From positions 496,001 through 560,000 of the forward strand of contig JAIQDT010001140.1 of NCBI GenBank assembly GCA_021521415.1: DNA of 64,000 nucleotides. Direction: 5' to 3'. Both the position numbers and the translations under genes were made by a program. The notes below the pieces were generated by a model, which saw nothing but the letters and a program-made list of their open reading frames with translations, did no database searches and was not told the DNA's origin. This stretch comes from Bidens hawaiensis. Lineage: Eukaryota > Streptophyta > Magnoliopsida > Asterales > Asteraceae. The number at the start of each line of letters is the position of its first letter. Within the stretch, counting starts at the first letter, position 1. Shown piece after piece: positions 47,259-60,679 of the stretch.

Positions 47259-47713
47259 TCATACTTGCCATATTTATAACGTTACAACCTGACAGTACGT
47301 GCAATATCCGAAGATCGTTCACGTACCATCAAGCAATCGTTCATACATATCATACTTACCATATTTATAACGTTACAACCTGACAGTACGTGCAATATCC
47401 GAAGATCGTTCACGTACCATCAAGCAATCATTCATACATAACATACTTACCATATTTATAACGTTACAACCTGACAGTACGTGCAATATCCGAAGATCGT
47501 TCACGTACCATCAAGCAATCATTCATACATAACATACTTACCATATTTATAACGTTACAACCTGACAGTACGTGCAATATCCGAAGATCGTTCACGTACC
47601 ATCAAGCAATCATTCATACATAACATACTTACCATATTTATAACGTTACAACCTGACAGTACGTGCAATATCCGAAGATCGTTCACGTACCATCAAGCAA
47701 TCATTCATACATA
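47259..47713. repeat. 91-bp tandem array, 5 copies (5' LTR)
   Basis: Same as 42601-43055. Confidence 0.93.
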
Positions 47714-47990
47714 TCACATATATCACATATGGCATACACTTATCACTTAGGATAAATGTATTAACAACACATCAAGTATGCACACAGCCCCGAAAACATA
47801 ACAAGGAATGGGGCTAGAAACTCACCTGAATTCTGCTTCTTTCTCTGGTAGCTGTAAATCCCCTCTTTAACTGAGCTCGGCTAACTGTACAAGTTACACG
47901 TATCAATACTCGCCTGACCTAATCTGGTGGCCTAGTATTAGCTTACTTTAACTTATCGCTTTATAATTTATTTTCCAATCAAACTTGGCT

Positions 47991-48398
47991 TTAGGCGAAG
48001 TTAACCCTTCGGGCGAACTTAGCTTCAGGCGAAGTTAAACCTTAGGCGAACTTGGCTTCAGGCGAAGTTAAACCTTAGGCGAACTTGGCTTCAGGCGAAG
48101 TTAAACCTTAGGCGAACTTGGCTTCAGGCGAAGTTAAACCTTAGGCGAACTTGGCTTCAGGCGAAGTTATCCTTAGGCGAACTTGGCTTCAGGCGAAGTT
48201 AAACCTTAGGCGAACTTGGCTTCAGGCGAAGTTATCCTTAGGCGAACTTAGCTTCAGGCGAAGTTATCCTTAGGCGAACTTGGCCGTAGGCGAAGTTATC
48301 CTTAGGCGAACTTGGCCGTAGGCGAAGTTACGCTTGAAGGCGAAGTTACGCTTGAAGGCGAAGTTCATCAAGCGAACTTAATCTTGCAGGCGAAGTTG
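47991..48398. repeat. GCGAAGTT/GCGAACTT alternating array (5' LTR)
   Basis: Same as 43333-43740. On the minus strand it begins about 365 bp downstream of the TATA box, so it would lie in transcribed RNA. Confidence 0.9.
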
Positions 48399-48763
48399 TC
48401 GCGCTGCAGATCTGTTTGCCCATAACTCCTTCGTTTCTTAGCCAAATAACTCGATTTTGGTACCCACGGAATCGTATGATCGGCGCCTACAAACCCTAAC
48501 CATCAAATCGGCCTAAAATCGACGTTTTAGGGGTCCGATTTGGGCAGTTTGGTTTCGGGTCCGGTTTAACCCATCCAATCCTAACCATTTTCAGTAATAT
48601 TAGCTTTGTTGGATATGTTCTTACCTTACCAACGCAGATCTATCAACAAAACCTCGGGTCTCGGCTCCGAATCTTGATCGGTTAGGATGTGTGTGTTTTG
48701 AGGGTGTAAGGAGTGTGTGTTAGGGAGTTTGGTGAGAAATGAGATATTTTGGGATTTTGGGGG

Positions 48764-48771
48764 TATTTATA
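48764..48771 (-). promoter_or_regulatory. TATA box of the zinc-knuckle element 5' LTR
   Basis: GATATAAATACCCCC on the minus strand (TATAAATA core), about 180 bp from the LTR start; the same sequence is in the 3' LTR at 44113-44106. Confidence 0.55.
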
Positions 48772-48952
48772 TCCCTGAAATCCCATTCTCATTTAACCTA
48801 TCTCAATTAACCCAAGTCCATAACCCACTTCCATCACCCGACACTAGCCCGACCCATACCAACTCCTATTCTTTTATTTATTTCCTGATAACCCGAGTAA
48901 ACTTCCCATCTATTAATAAGTAATATAATTAATAAAATTTCGGGATGTTACA

Positions 48953-51900
48953 CGTGTACTACCCCTTTGGCAATACGACTAAAATTTCGAACGGGCCACG
49001 GGGTGGCTTGAGGTAATAATTATTGATCCGATTTTTTTTATGGTCATAAAAAATTGTACGGCAGTCTCCTAGACCGAATTTATGATCCGATTCAGTGGTT
49101 CGACCTATCTTCAGTTTTTCCTCTGACTCGTGTACTACCCTTTTATCAATACGACTAAAATTTCGAAAGAGCCACGGGGTGGCGTGAGGTCATAATTATT
49201 GATCCGATTCTTTCTTAGGGTCATAAAATATTGTATGGTAGTATTCTAGACCAAATTTATGATCCGATTCAGTGGTTCGACCCATCCTCAGTTTTTTCTC
49301 CTGCTCGTGTACACCCTTTTTGGCAACACCACCAAAATTTTGAAAGGGCCACGGGGTGGCGTGAGGTTATAATTATTGATCCGATTCATTCGAATGGTCA
49401 TAATATATTGTATTGTTATCTACTAGACCGAATTATGATCCGATTCATTGGTTTGACCCATCCTCGGTATTTCCTCCGGCTCGGGCACTACCCCGTTTGG
49501 CAATACGACCAAAATTTCGAACGGGCCATGGGGTGGCGTGCGGGCATAATTATGGATCCGATTATTTATTAGGGTAATAAAATATTGTATGGCAGTCTCC
49601 TAGACCGAATTTATGCTCCGATTCAGTGATTCGACCAATCCTCAGTTTTTCCTTCGGCTCGTGTAATAACCCCTTTGGCAAAACGACCAAAATTTCGAAC
49701 GGGCCACGAGGTGGCGTGAAGGCATAATTATTGATCCGAATCTTTCTTATGGTTATAAATATTGTATGGTAGTCCCCTAGACCGAATTTATGATCCGATT
49801 CAGTGGTTCAACCCATCCTCAGTTTTTCTTCCGGCTCGTGTGCTACACCCCCTTTGGCAATAAAACCAAAATTTCGAACGTGCCACGATGTGGCGTCAAG
49901 GCATAATTATAGATCTGATTCTTTATTATGGTCATAAAATATTGTGTGGTAGTCTCTTAAACCGAATTTATGATCTGATTCAGTGGTTCGACCCGTCCTT
50001 AGTTTTTCTCCGGCTCGTGTCTCCTTTGGCAATACGACAAAAATTTCGAACGGGCCACGGGATGGTGTGAGGTCATAATTATTGATCCGATCATTTCTTA
50101 TGGTCATAAAATAATGTATGGCAGTCTCTTACTCCGAATTTATGATTCGATTCAGTGGTTCGACCCATCCTCAGTTTTTCCTCCGACTCGTGTACTACCC
50201 CTTTGGCAATACGACTAAAATTTCGAACGGTCCACGGGGTGGCTTGAGGTAATAATTATTGATCCGATTTTTTTTATGGTCATAAAAAATTGTATGGCAG
50301 TCTCCTAGACCGAATTTATGATCCGATTCAGTGGTTCGACCTATCTTCAGTTTTTCCTCTGACTCGTGTACTACCCTTTTATCAATACGACTAAAATTTC
50401 GAAAGAGCCACGGGGTGGTGTGAGGTCATAATTATTGATCCGATTCTTTCTTAGGGTCATAAAATATTGTATGGTAGTATTCTAGACCAAATTTATGATC
50501 CGATTCAGTGGTTCGACCCATCCTCAGTTTTTTCTCCTGCTCGTGTACACCCTTTTTGGCAACACAACCAAAATTTTGAAAGGGCCACGGGGTGGTTTGA
50601 GGTTATAATTATTGATCCGATTCATTCGAATGGTCATAATATATTGTATTGTTATCTACTAGACCGAATTATGATCCGATTCATTGGTTTGACCCATCCT
50701 CGGTTTTTCCTCCGGCTCGGGTACTACCCCGTTTGGCAATACGACCAAAATTTCGAACGGGCCATGGGGTGGCGTGCGGGCATAATTATGGATCCGATTA
50801 TTTCTTATGGTAATAAAATATTGTATGGCAGTCTCCTAGACCGAATTTATGCTCCGATTCAGTGGTTCGACCAATCCTCAGTTTTTCCTTCGGCTCGTGT
50901 AATAACCCCTTTGGCAAAACGACCAAAATTTCGAACGGGCCACGAGGTGGCGTGAGGGCATAATTATTGATCCGATTCTTTCTTATGGTTATAAAATATT
51001 GTATGTTAGTCTCCTAGACCGAATTTATGATCCGATTCAGTGGTTCAACCCATTCTCAGTTTTTCCTCCGGCTCGTGTGCTACACCCCCTTTGGCAATAA
51101 AACCAAAATTTCGAACGTGCCACGATGTGGCGTCAGGGCATAATTATAGATCTGATTCTTTATTATGGTCATAAAATATTGTGTGGTAGTCTCCTAGACC
51201 GAATTTATGATCTGATTCAGTGGTTCGACCCGTCCTTAGTTTTTCTCCGGCTCGTGTCTCCTTTGGCAATACGACAAAAATTTCGAACGGGCCACGGGAT
51301 GGTGTGAGGTCATAATTATTGATCCGATCATTTCTTATGGTCATAAAATAATGTATGGCAGTCTCTTACTCCGAATTTATGATCCGATTCAGTGGTTCGA
51401 CCCATCCTCAGTTTTTCCTCCGACTCGTGTACTACCCCTTTGGCAATACGACTAAAATTTCGAACGGGCCACGGGGTGGCTTGAGGTAATAATTATTGAT
51501 CCGATTTTTTTTATGGTCATAAAAAATTGTATGGCAGTCTCCTAGACCGAATTTATGATCCGATTCAGTGGTTCGACCTATCCTCAGTTTTTCCTCTGAC
51601 TCGTGTACTAAACTTTTATCAATACGACTAAAATTTCGAAAGAGCCACGGGGTGGCGTGAGGTCATAATTATTGATCCGATTCTTTCTTAGGGTCATAAA
51701 ATATTGTATGGTAGTATTCTAGACCAAATTTATGATCCGATTCAGTGGTTCGACCCATCCTCAGTTTTTTCTCCTGCTCGTGTACAACCTTTTTGGCAAC
51801 ACAACCAAAATTTTGAAAGGGCCACGGGGTGGCGTGAGGTTATAATTATTGATCCGATTCATTCGAATGGTCATAATATATTGTATTGTTATCTACTAGA

Positions 51901-54900
51901 CCGAATTATGATCCGATTCATTGGTTTGACCCATCCTCGGTTTTTCCTCCGGCTCGGGTACTACCCCGTTTGGCAATACGACCAAAATTTCGAACGGGCC
52001 ATGGGGTGGCGTGCGGGCATAATTATGGATCCGATTATTTCTTAGGGTAATAAAATATTGTATGGCAGTCTCCTAGACCGAATTTATGCTCCGATTCAGT
52101 GGTTCGACCAATCCTCAGTTTTTCCTTCGGCTCGTGTAATAACCCCTTTGGCAAAACGACCAAAATTTCGAACGGGCCACGAGGTGGCGTGAGGGCATAA
52201 TTATTGATCCGATTCTTTCTTATGGTTATAAAATATTGTATGGTAGTCTCCTAGACCGAATTTATGATCCGATTCAGTGGTTCAACCCATCCTCAGTTTT
52301 TCCTCCGGCTCGTGTGCTACACCCCCTTTGGCAATAAAACCAAAATTTTGAACGTGCCACGATGTGGCGTCAGGGCATAATTATAGATCTGATTCTTTAT
52401 TATGGTCATAAAATATTGTGTGGTAGTCTCCTAGACCGAATTTATGATCTGATTCAGTGGTTCGACCCGTCCTTAGTTTTTCTCCGGCTCGTGTCTCCTT
52501 TGGCAATACGACAAAAATTTCGAACGGGCCACGGGATGGTGTGACGTCATAATTATTGATCCGATCATTTCTTATGGTCATAAAATAATGTATGGCAGTC
52601 TCTTACTCCGAATTTATGATCCGATTCAGTGGTTCGACCCATCCTCAGTTTTTCCTCCGACTCGTGTACTACCCCTTTGGCAATACGACTAAAATTTCGA
52701 ACGGGCCACGGGGTGGCTTGAGGTAATAATTATTCATCCGATTTTTTTTATGGTCATAAAAAATTGTATGGCAGTCTCCTAGACCGAATTTATGATCCGA
52801 TTCAGTGGTTCGACCTATCCTCAGTTTTTCCTCTGACTCGTGTACTACCCTTTTATCAATACGACTAAAATTTCGAAAGAGCCACGGGGTGGCGTGAGGT
52901 CATAATTATTGATCCGATTCTTTCTTAGGGTCATAAAATATTGTATGGTAGTATTCTAGACCAAATTTATGATCCGATTCAGTGGTTCGACCCATCCTCA
53001 GTTTTTTCTCCTGCTCGTGTACACCCTTTTTGGCAACACGACCAAAATTTTGAAAGAGCCACGGGGTGGCGTGAGGTTATAATTATTGATCCGATTCATT
53101 CGAATGGTCATAATATATTGTATTGTTATCTACTAGACCGAATTATGATCCGATTCATTGGTTTGACCCATCCTCGGTTTTTCCTCCGGCTCGGGCACTA
53201 CCCCGTTTGGCAATACGACCAAAATTTCGAACGGGCCATGGGGTGGCGTGCGGGCATAATTATGGATCCGATTATTTCTTAGGGTAATAAAATATTGTAT
53301 GGCAGTCTCCTAGACCGAATTTATGCTCCGATTCAGTGGTTCGACCAATCCTCGATTTTTCCTTCGGCTCGTGTAATAACCCCTTTGGCAAAACGACCAA
53401 AATTTCGAACGGGCCACGAGGTGGCGTGAGGGCATAATTATTGATCCGATTCTTTCTTATGGTTATAAAATATTGTATGGTAGTCTCTTAGACCGAATTT
53501 ATGATCCGATTCAGTGGTTCAACCCATCCTCAGTTTTTCCTCCGGCTCGTGTGCTACACCCCCTTTGGCAATAAAACCAAAATTTCGAACGTGCCACTAT
53601 GTGGCGTCAGGGCATAATTATAGATCTAATTCTTTATTATGGTCATAAAATATTGTGTGGTAGTCTCCTAGACCGAATTTATGATCTGATTCAGTGGTTC
53701 GACCCGTCCTTAGTTTTTCTCCGGCTCGTGTCTCCTTTGGCAATACGACAAAAATTTCGAACGGGCCACGGGATGGTGTGAGGTCATAATTATTGATCCG
53801 ATCATTTCTTATGGTCATAAAATAATGTATGGCAGTCTCTTACTCCGAATTTATGATCCGATTCAGTGGTTCGACCCATCCTCAGTTTTTCCTCCGACTC
53901 GTGTACTACCCCTTTGGCAATACGACTAAAATTTCGAACGGGCCACGGGGTGGCTTGTGGTAATAATTATTGATCCGATTTTTTTATGGTCATAAAAAAT
54001 TGTATGGCAGTCTCCTAGACCGAATTTATGATCCGATTCAGTGGTTCGACCTATCCTCAGTTTTTCCTCTGACTCGTGTACTACCCTTTTATCAATACGA
54101 CTAAAATTTCGAAAGCCACGGGTTGGCGTGAGGTCATAATTATTGATCCGATTCTTTCTTAGGGTCATAAAATATTGTATGGTAGTATTCTAGACCAAAT
54201 TTATGATCCGATTCAGTGGTTCGACCCATCCTCAGTTTTTTCTCCTGCTCGTGTACACCCTTTTTGGCAACACGACCGAAATTTTGAAAGGGCCACGGGG
54301 TGGCGTGAGGTTATAATTATTGATCCGATTCATTCGAATGGTCATAATATATTGTATTGTTATCTACTAGACCGAATTATGATCCGATTCATTGGTTTGA
54401 CCCATCCTTGGTTTTTCCTCCGGCTCGGGTACTACCCCGTTTGGCAATACGACCAAAATTTCGAACGGGCCATGGGGTGGCGTGCGGGCATAATTATGGA
54501 TCCGATTATTTCTTAGGGTAATAAAATATTGTATGGCAGTCTCCTAGACCGAATTTATGCTCCGATTCAGTGGTTCGACCAATCCTCGGTTTTTCCTTCG
54601 GCTCGTGTAATAACCCCTTTGGCAAAACGACCAAAATTTTGAACGGGCCACGAGGTGGCGTGAGGGCATAATTATTGATCCGAATCTTTCTTATGGTTAA
54701 AAAATATTGTATGGTAATCTCCTAGACCGAATTTATGATCCGATTCAGTGGTTCAACCCATCCTCAGTTTTTCCTCCGGCTCGTGTGCTACACCCCCTTT
54801 GGCAATAAAACCAAAATTTCGAACTTGCCACGATGTGGCGTCAAGGCATAATTATAGATCTGATTCTTTATTATGGTCATAAAATTTTGTGTGGTAGTCT

Positions 54901-57900
54901 CCTAGACCGAATTTATGATCTGATTCAGTGGTTCGACCCGTCCTTAGTTTTTCTCCGGCTCGTGTCTCCTTTGGCAATACGACAAAAATTTCGAACGGGC
55001 CACGGGATGGTGTGAGGTATAATTATTGATCCGATCATTTCTTATGGTCATAAAATAATGTATGGCAGTCTCTTACTCCGAATTTATGATCCGATTCAGT
55101 GGTTCGACCCATCCTCAGTTTTTCCTCCGACTCGTGTACTACCCCTTTGGCAATACGACTAAAATTTCGAACGGGCCACGGGGTGGCTTGAGGTAATAAT
55201 TATTGATCCGATTTTTTTTATGGTCATAAAAAATTGTATGGCAGTCTCCTAGACCGAATTTATGATCCGATTCAGTGGTTCGACTTATCCTCAGTTTTTC
55301 ATCTGACTCGTGTACTACCCTTTTATCAATACGACTAAAATTTCGAAAGCCACGGGTTGGCGTGAGGTCATAATTATTGATCCGATTCTTTCTTAGGGTC
55401 ATAAAATATTGTATGGTACTATTCTAGACCAAATTTATGATCCGATTCAATGGTTCGACCCATCCTCAGTTTTTTCTCCTGCTCGTGTACACCCTTTTTG
55501 CCAACACGACCAAAATTTTGAAAGGGCCACGGGGTGGCGTGAGGTTATAATTATTGATCCGATTCATTCGAATGGTCATAATATATTGTATTGTTATCTA
55601 CTAGACCGAATTATGATCCGATTCATTGGTTTGACCCATCCTCGGTTTTTCCTCCGGCTCGGGTACTACCCCGTTTGGCAATACGACCAAAATTTCGAAC
55701 GGGCCATGGGGTGGCGTGCGGGCATAATTATGGATCCGATTATTTCTTAGGGTAATAAAATATTGTATGGCAGTCTCCTAAACCGAATTTATGCTCCGAT
55801 TCAGTGGTTCGACCAATCCTCAGTTTTTCCTTCGGCTCGTGTAATAACCCCTTTGGCAAAACGACCAAAATTTCGAACGGGCCACGAGGTGGCGTGAGGG
55901 CATAATTATTGATCCGATTCTTTCTTATGGTTATAAAATATTGTATGGTAGTCTCCTAGACCGAATTTATGATCCGATTCAGTGGTTCAACCCATCCTCA
56001 GTTTTTCCTCCGGCTCGTGTGCTACACCACCTTTGGCAATAAAACCAAAATTTCGAACGTGCCACGATGTGGCGTCAGGGCATAATTATAGATCTGATTC
56101 TTTATTATGGTCATAAAATATTGTGTGATAGTCTCCTAGACCGAATTTATGATCTGATTCAGTGGTTCGACCCGTCCTTAGTTTTTCTCCGGCTCGTGTC
56201 TCCTTTGGCAATACGACAAAAATTTCGAACGGGCCACGGGATGGTGTGAGGTCATAATTATTGATCCGATCATTTCTTATGGTCATAAAATAATGTATGG
56301 CAGTCTCTTACTCCGAATTTATGATCCGATTCAGTGGTTCGACCCATCCTCAGTTTTTCCTCCGACTCGTGTACTACCCCTTTGGCAATACGACTAAAAT
56401 TTCGAACGGGCCACGGGGTGGCTTGAGGTAATAATTATTGATCCGATTTTTTTTATGGTCATAAAAAATTGTATGGCAGTCTCCTAGACCGAATTTATGA
56501 TCCGATTCAGTGGTTCGACCTATCCTCAGTTTTTCCTCTGACTCGTGTACTACCCTTTTATCAGTACGACTAAAATTTCGAAAGCCACGGGTTGGCGTGA
56601 GGTCATAATTATTGATCCGATTCTTTCTTAGGGTCATAAAATATTGTATGGTAGTATTCTAGACCAAATTTATGATCCGATTCAGTGGTTCGACACATCC
56701 TTAGTTTTTTCTCCTGCTCGTGTACACCCTTTTTTGCAACACGACCAAAATTTTGAAAGGGCCACGGGGTGGCGTGAGGTTATAATTATTGATCCGATTC
56801 ATTCGAATGGTCATAATATATTGTATTGTTATCTACTAGCCCGAATTATGACCTGATTCATTGGTTTGACCCATCCTCGGTTTTTCCTCCGGCTCGGGTA
56901 CTACCCCGTTTGGCAATACGACCAAAATTTCGAACGGGCCATGGGGTGGCGTGCGGGCATAATTATGGGTCCGATTATTTCTTAGGGTAATAAAATATTG
57001 TATGGCAGTCTCCTAGACCGAATTTATGCTCCGATTCAGTGGTTCGACCAATCCTCAGTTTTTCCTTCGGCTCGTGTAATAACCCCTTTGGCAAAACGAC
57101 CAAAATTTCGAACGGGCCACGAGGTGGCGTGAGGGCATAATTATTGATCCGATTCTTTCTTATGGTTATAAAATATTGTATGGTAGTCTCCTAGACCGAA
57201 TTTATGATCCGATTCAGTGGTTCAACCCATCCTCAGTTTTTCCTCCGGCTCGTGTGCTACACCCCCTTTGGCAATAAAACCAAAATTTCGAACGTGCCAC
57301 GATGTGGCGTCAGGGCATAATTATAGATCTGATTCTTTATTATGGTCATAAAATATTGTGTGGTAGTCTCCTAGACCGAATTTATGATCTGATTCAGTGG
57401 TTCGACCCGTCCTTAGTTTTTCTCCGGCTCGTGTCTCATTTGGCAATACGACAAAAATTTAGAACGGGCCACGGGAAGGTGTGAGGTCATAATTATTGAT
57501 CCGATCATTTCTTATGGTCATAAAATAATGTATGGCAGTCTCTTACTCCGAATTTATGATCCGATTCAGTGGTTCGACCCATCCTCAGTTTTTCCTCCGA
57601 CTCGTGTACTACCCCTTTGGCAATACGACTAAAATTTCGAACGGGCCACGGGGTGGCATGACGTAATAATTATTGATCCGATTTTTTTTATGGTCATAAA
57701 AAATTGTATGGCAGTCTCCTAGACCGAATTTATGATCCGATTCAGTGGTTCGACCTATCCTCAGTTTTTCCTCTGACTCGTGTACTACCCTTTTATCAAT
57801 ACAACTAAAATTTCGAAAGAGCCACGGGGTGGCGTGAGGTCATAATTATTGATCCGATTCTTTCTTAGGGTCATAAAATATTGTATGGTAGTATTCTAGA

Positions 57901-58430
57901 CCAAATTTATGATCCGATTCAGTGGTTCGACCCATCCTCAGTTTTTTCTCCTGCTCGTGTACACCCTTTTTGGCAACACAACCAAAATTTTGAAAGGGCC
58001 ACGGGGTGGCGTGAGATTATAATTATTGATCCGATTCATTCGAATGGTCTTAATATATTGTATTGTTATCTACTAGACCGAATTATGATCCGATTCATTG
58101 GTTTGACCCATCCTCGGTTTTTCCTCCGGCTCGGGTACTACCCCGTTTGGTAATACGACCAAAATTTCGAACGGGCCATGGGGTGGCGTGCGGGCATAAT
58201 TATGGATCCGATTATTTCTTAGGGTAATAAAATATTGTATGGAATTCTCCTAGACCGAATTTATGCTCCGATTCAGTGGTTCGACCAATCCTCAGTTTTT
58301 CCTTCGGCTCGTGTAATAACCCCTTTGGCAAAACGACCAAAATTTCGAACGGGCCACGAGGTGGCGTGAGGGCATAATTATTGATCCGATTCTTTCTTAT
58401 GGTTATAAAATATTGTGTGGTAGTCTCCTA
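48953..58430. repeat. 7-monomer higher-order repeat (HOR), right part
   Basis: Units begin at about 49231, 50467, 51704, 52941, 54175, 55409, 56644 and 57881. Units starting 52941, 54175 and 55409 measure 1,234-1,235 bp; a 3-bp deletion in monomer 7 (GAAAGCCACGGGTTGG, near 54110, 55345 and 56580, and also 40570) accounts for most of this. The final unit is only about 1,057 bp, six monomers: near 58410 a monomer-3-like left half joins a monomer-4/5-like right half, the mark of a one-monomer deletion. Confidence 0.94.
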
Positions 58431-58479
58431 GACCCAATTTATGATCTGATTCAGTTGTTCGACCCGTCATTAGTTTTTC

Positions 58480-60679
58480 TCCGGCTCGTGTCTCCTTTGG
58501 CAATACGACAAAAATTTCGAACGGGCCACGGGATGGTGTGAGGTCATAATTATTGATCCGATCATTTCTTATGGTCATAAAATAATGTATGGCAGTCACT
58601 TACTCCGAATTTATGATCCGATTCAGTGGTTCGACCCATCCTCAGTTTTTCCTCCGACTCGTGTACTACCCCTTTAGCAACACGACTAAAATTTCGAACG
58701 GGCCACGGGGTGGCTTGAGGTCATAATTATTGATCCGATTCTTTTTATGGTCATAAAAAATTGTATGGCAGTCTCCTAGTTCGAATTTATGATCCGATTC
58801 AGTGGTTCGACTCATCCTCAGTTTTTCCTTTGACTCGTGTACTACCCTTTTGTCAATACGACTAAAATTTCGAAAGAGCCACGGGGTGGCGTGAGGTCAT
58901 AATTATTGATCCGATTCTTTCTTAGGGTCATAAAATATTGTATGGTAGTATTCTAGACCAAATTTATGATCCGTTTCAGTGGTTCGACCCATCCTCGGTT
59001 TTTCCTCCTGCTCGTGTACACCCTTTTTGGCAACACGACCAAAATTTCGAAAGGGCCACGGGGGTGGCGTGAGGTTATAATTATTGATCCGATTCATTCT
59101 TATGGTCATAAAATATTGTATTGTTATATACTAGACCGAATTATGATCCGATTCATTGGTTCGACCCATCCTCTGTTTTTCCTCCGGCTCGTGTACTACC
59201 CCGTTTGGCAATACGACCAAAATTTCGAACGGGCCATGGGGTGTCGTGCGGGCATAATTATGGATCCGATTATTTCTTAGGGTAATAAAATATTGTATGG
59301 CAGTCTCCTAGACCGAATTTATGCTCCGATTCAGTGGTTCGACCTATCCTCAGTTTTTCCTTCGGCTCGTGTACTAACCCCTTTGGCAAAACGACCAAAA
59401 TTTCGAACGGGCCACGAGGTGGCGTGAGGGCATATATATTGATCCGATTCTTTCTTATGATCATAAAATATTGTATGGCAGTCCCCTAGACCGAATTTAA
59501 GATTCGATTCAGTGGTTCGACCGATCCTCAGTTTTTCCTCCAGCTCGTGTACTAGCCCCTTTGGCAATACGACCAAAATTTCGAACGGGCCACGAGGTGG
59601 CGTGAGGGCATAATTATTGATCCGATTCTTTCTTATGGTCATGAAATATTGTATGGCAGTCTCCTAGACCGATTTAAGATTCGATTCAGTGGTTCGACCC
59701 ATCCTCAGTTTTTCCTCCGGCTCGTGTAGTAGCCCCTTTGCCAATACGACCAAAATTTCGAACGGGCCACTAGGTGTCGTGAGGGCATAATTATTGATCA
59801 GATTCTTTCTTATGGTCATAAAATATTGTATGGCAGTCTCCTAGACTGAATTTATGATCCAATTCAGTAGTTCGACCCCTCCTCAGTTTTTCCTCCAGCT
59901 CATGTACTGTCACTTTGGCAATACGACAAAAATTACGAATGGGCCACGGGGTGGCGTGAGGTCATAATTATTGATCTGATTCTTTCTTATGGTTATAAAA
60001 TATAGTATGGCAGTCTCATAGAGCGAATTTATCATCCGATTCAGTGGTTCAACCCATCATCAGTGTTTCCTCCAGCTCGTGTACTACCCCATTTGGCAAT
60101 ACGACCAAAATTCGAACGGGTCAAGGGGTAGCGTGAGGACATAATTATTGATCCGATTCTTTCTTAGGTTTATAAATAATTGTATGGCAGTTTCCTAGAC
60201 CGAATTTATGCTCCGATTCAGTGGATCGACCCATCCTCAGTTTTTCCTTCGGCTCGAGTAATAACCCCTTTGGAAAAACGACCAAAATTTCGAACGGGCC
60301 ACGGGATGGCGAGAGGGCATAATTATTGATCCGATTCTTTCTTGTGGTTATAAAATATTGTATGGTAGTCTCCTAGACCGAATTTATGATCCGCTACAGT
60401 GGTTCAACCCATCCTCAGTTTTTCCACCGGCTCGTGTACTACCCCCTTTGGCAATAAGACTAAAATTTCGAACATGCCACGAGGTGGCGTCAGGCCATAA
60501 TTATAGAACTGATTCTTCATTATGGTCATAAAATATTGTATGGTAGTCTCCTAAACCGAATTTATGATCTGATTCAGTGGTTCAACCCGTCCTTAGTTTT
60601 TCTCTGGCTCGTGTCCCCTTTGGCAATACGACAAAAATTTCGAACGGGCCACGGGATGGCGTGAGGTCATAATTATTGA
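58480..60679. repeat. 12-monomer arrangement (about 2.12 kb), right copy
   Basis: From the monomer 5 GATCATTTCTTATGG site (58556) to the next monomer-5-like site GATACTTTCGTATGG (60679) is about 2,123 bp, twelve monomers. The order is monomers 5, 6, 7, 1, 2, 3, then five extra monomers (marked by CGATTTAAGATTCG near 59672, CATGTACTGTCAC near 59900 and GATCCGCTACAGTGG near 60390), then monomer 4. The same series occupies 15950-17806 plus 30088-30365. Confidence 0.75.

Larger units (their letters stand above)
41597..48952 (-). mobile_element. Non-autonomous LTR retrotransposon with a zinc-knuckle-only gene
   Basis: A 7,356-bp element: two 2,698-bp LTRs (TGTAAC...TTACA on the minus strand) around 1,960 bp of internal DNA. 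The target duplication CGTGT lies at 41592-41596 and 48953-48957. It has an initiator-Met primer site and polypurine tract but no protease, RT, RNase H, integrase or capsid domain. The LTR start TGTAACATCCCG and the GGACGAAACCTC-type sequence before the polypurine tract resemble plant Ty3/gypsy chromoviruses (Tekay-like; from memory), so it probably depends on such an element. I found one difference between the LTRs, so the insertion is very recent. Similar TR-GAG or LARD-type elements are known; this coding content is unusual. Confidence 0.9.
46255..48952 (-). repeat. 5' LTR of the zinc-knuckle element
   Basis: 2,698 bp with the same three tandem arrays as the 3' LTR. Only about 180 bp lie between the LTR start and the TATA box at 48771-48764, so most of the LTR, arrays included, would be transcribed as leader. 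Confidence 0.96.

Noticed and set aside
41597..48952. Large segmental duplication around 41.6-44.3 kb and 46.3-49.0 kb
   Set aside because: The two near-identical 2.7-kb segments start TG, end CA, are flanked by a 5-bp target duplication and have a primer site and polypurine tract inside: they are LTRs.
31979..58153. Repeated open frames of 113 or 162, 60 and 66 codons in each satellite unit
   Set aside because: They occur on both strands of a homogenised tandem repeat, carry no protein-like features, start at non-ATG triplets in part, and differ in length by single repeat variants. They are by-products of the 1.24-kb periodicity.
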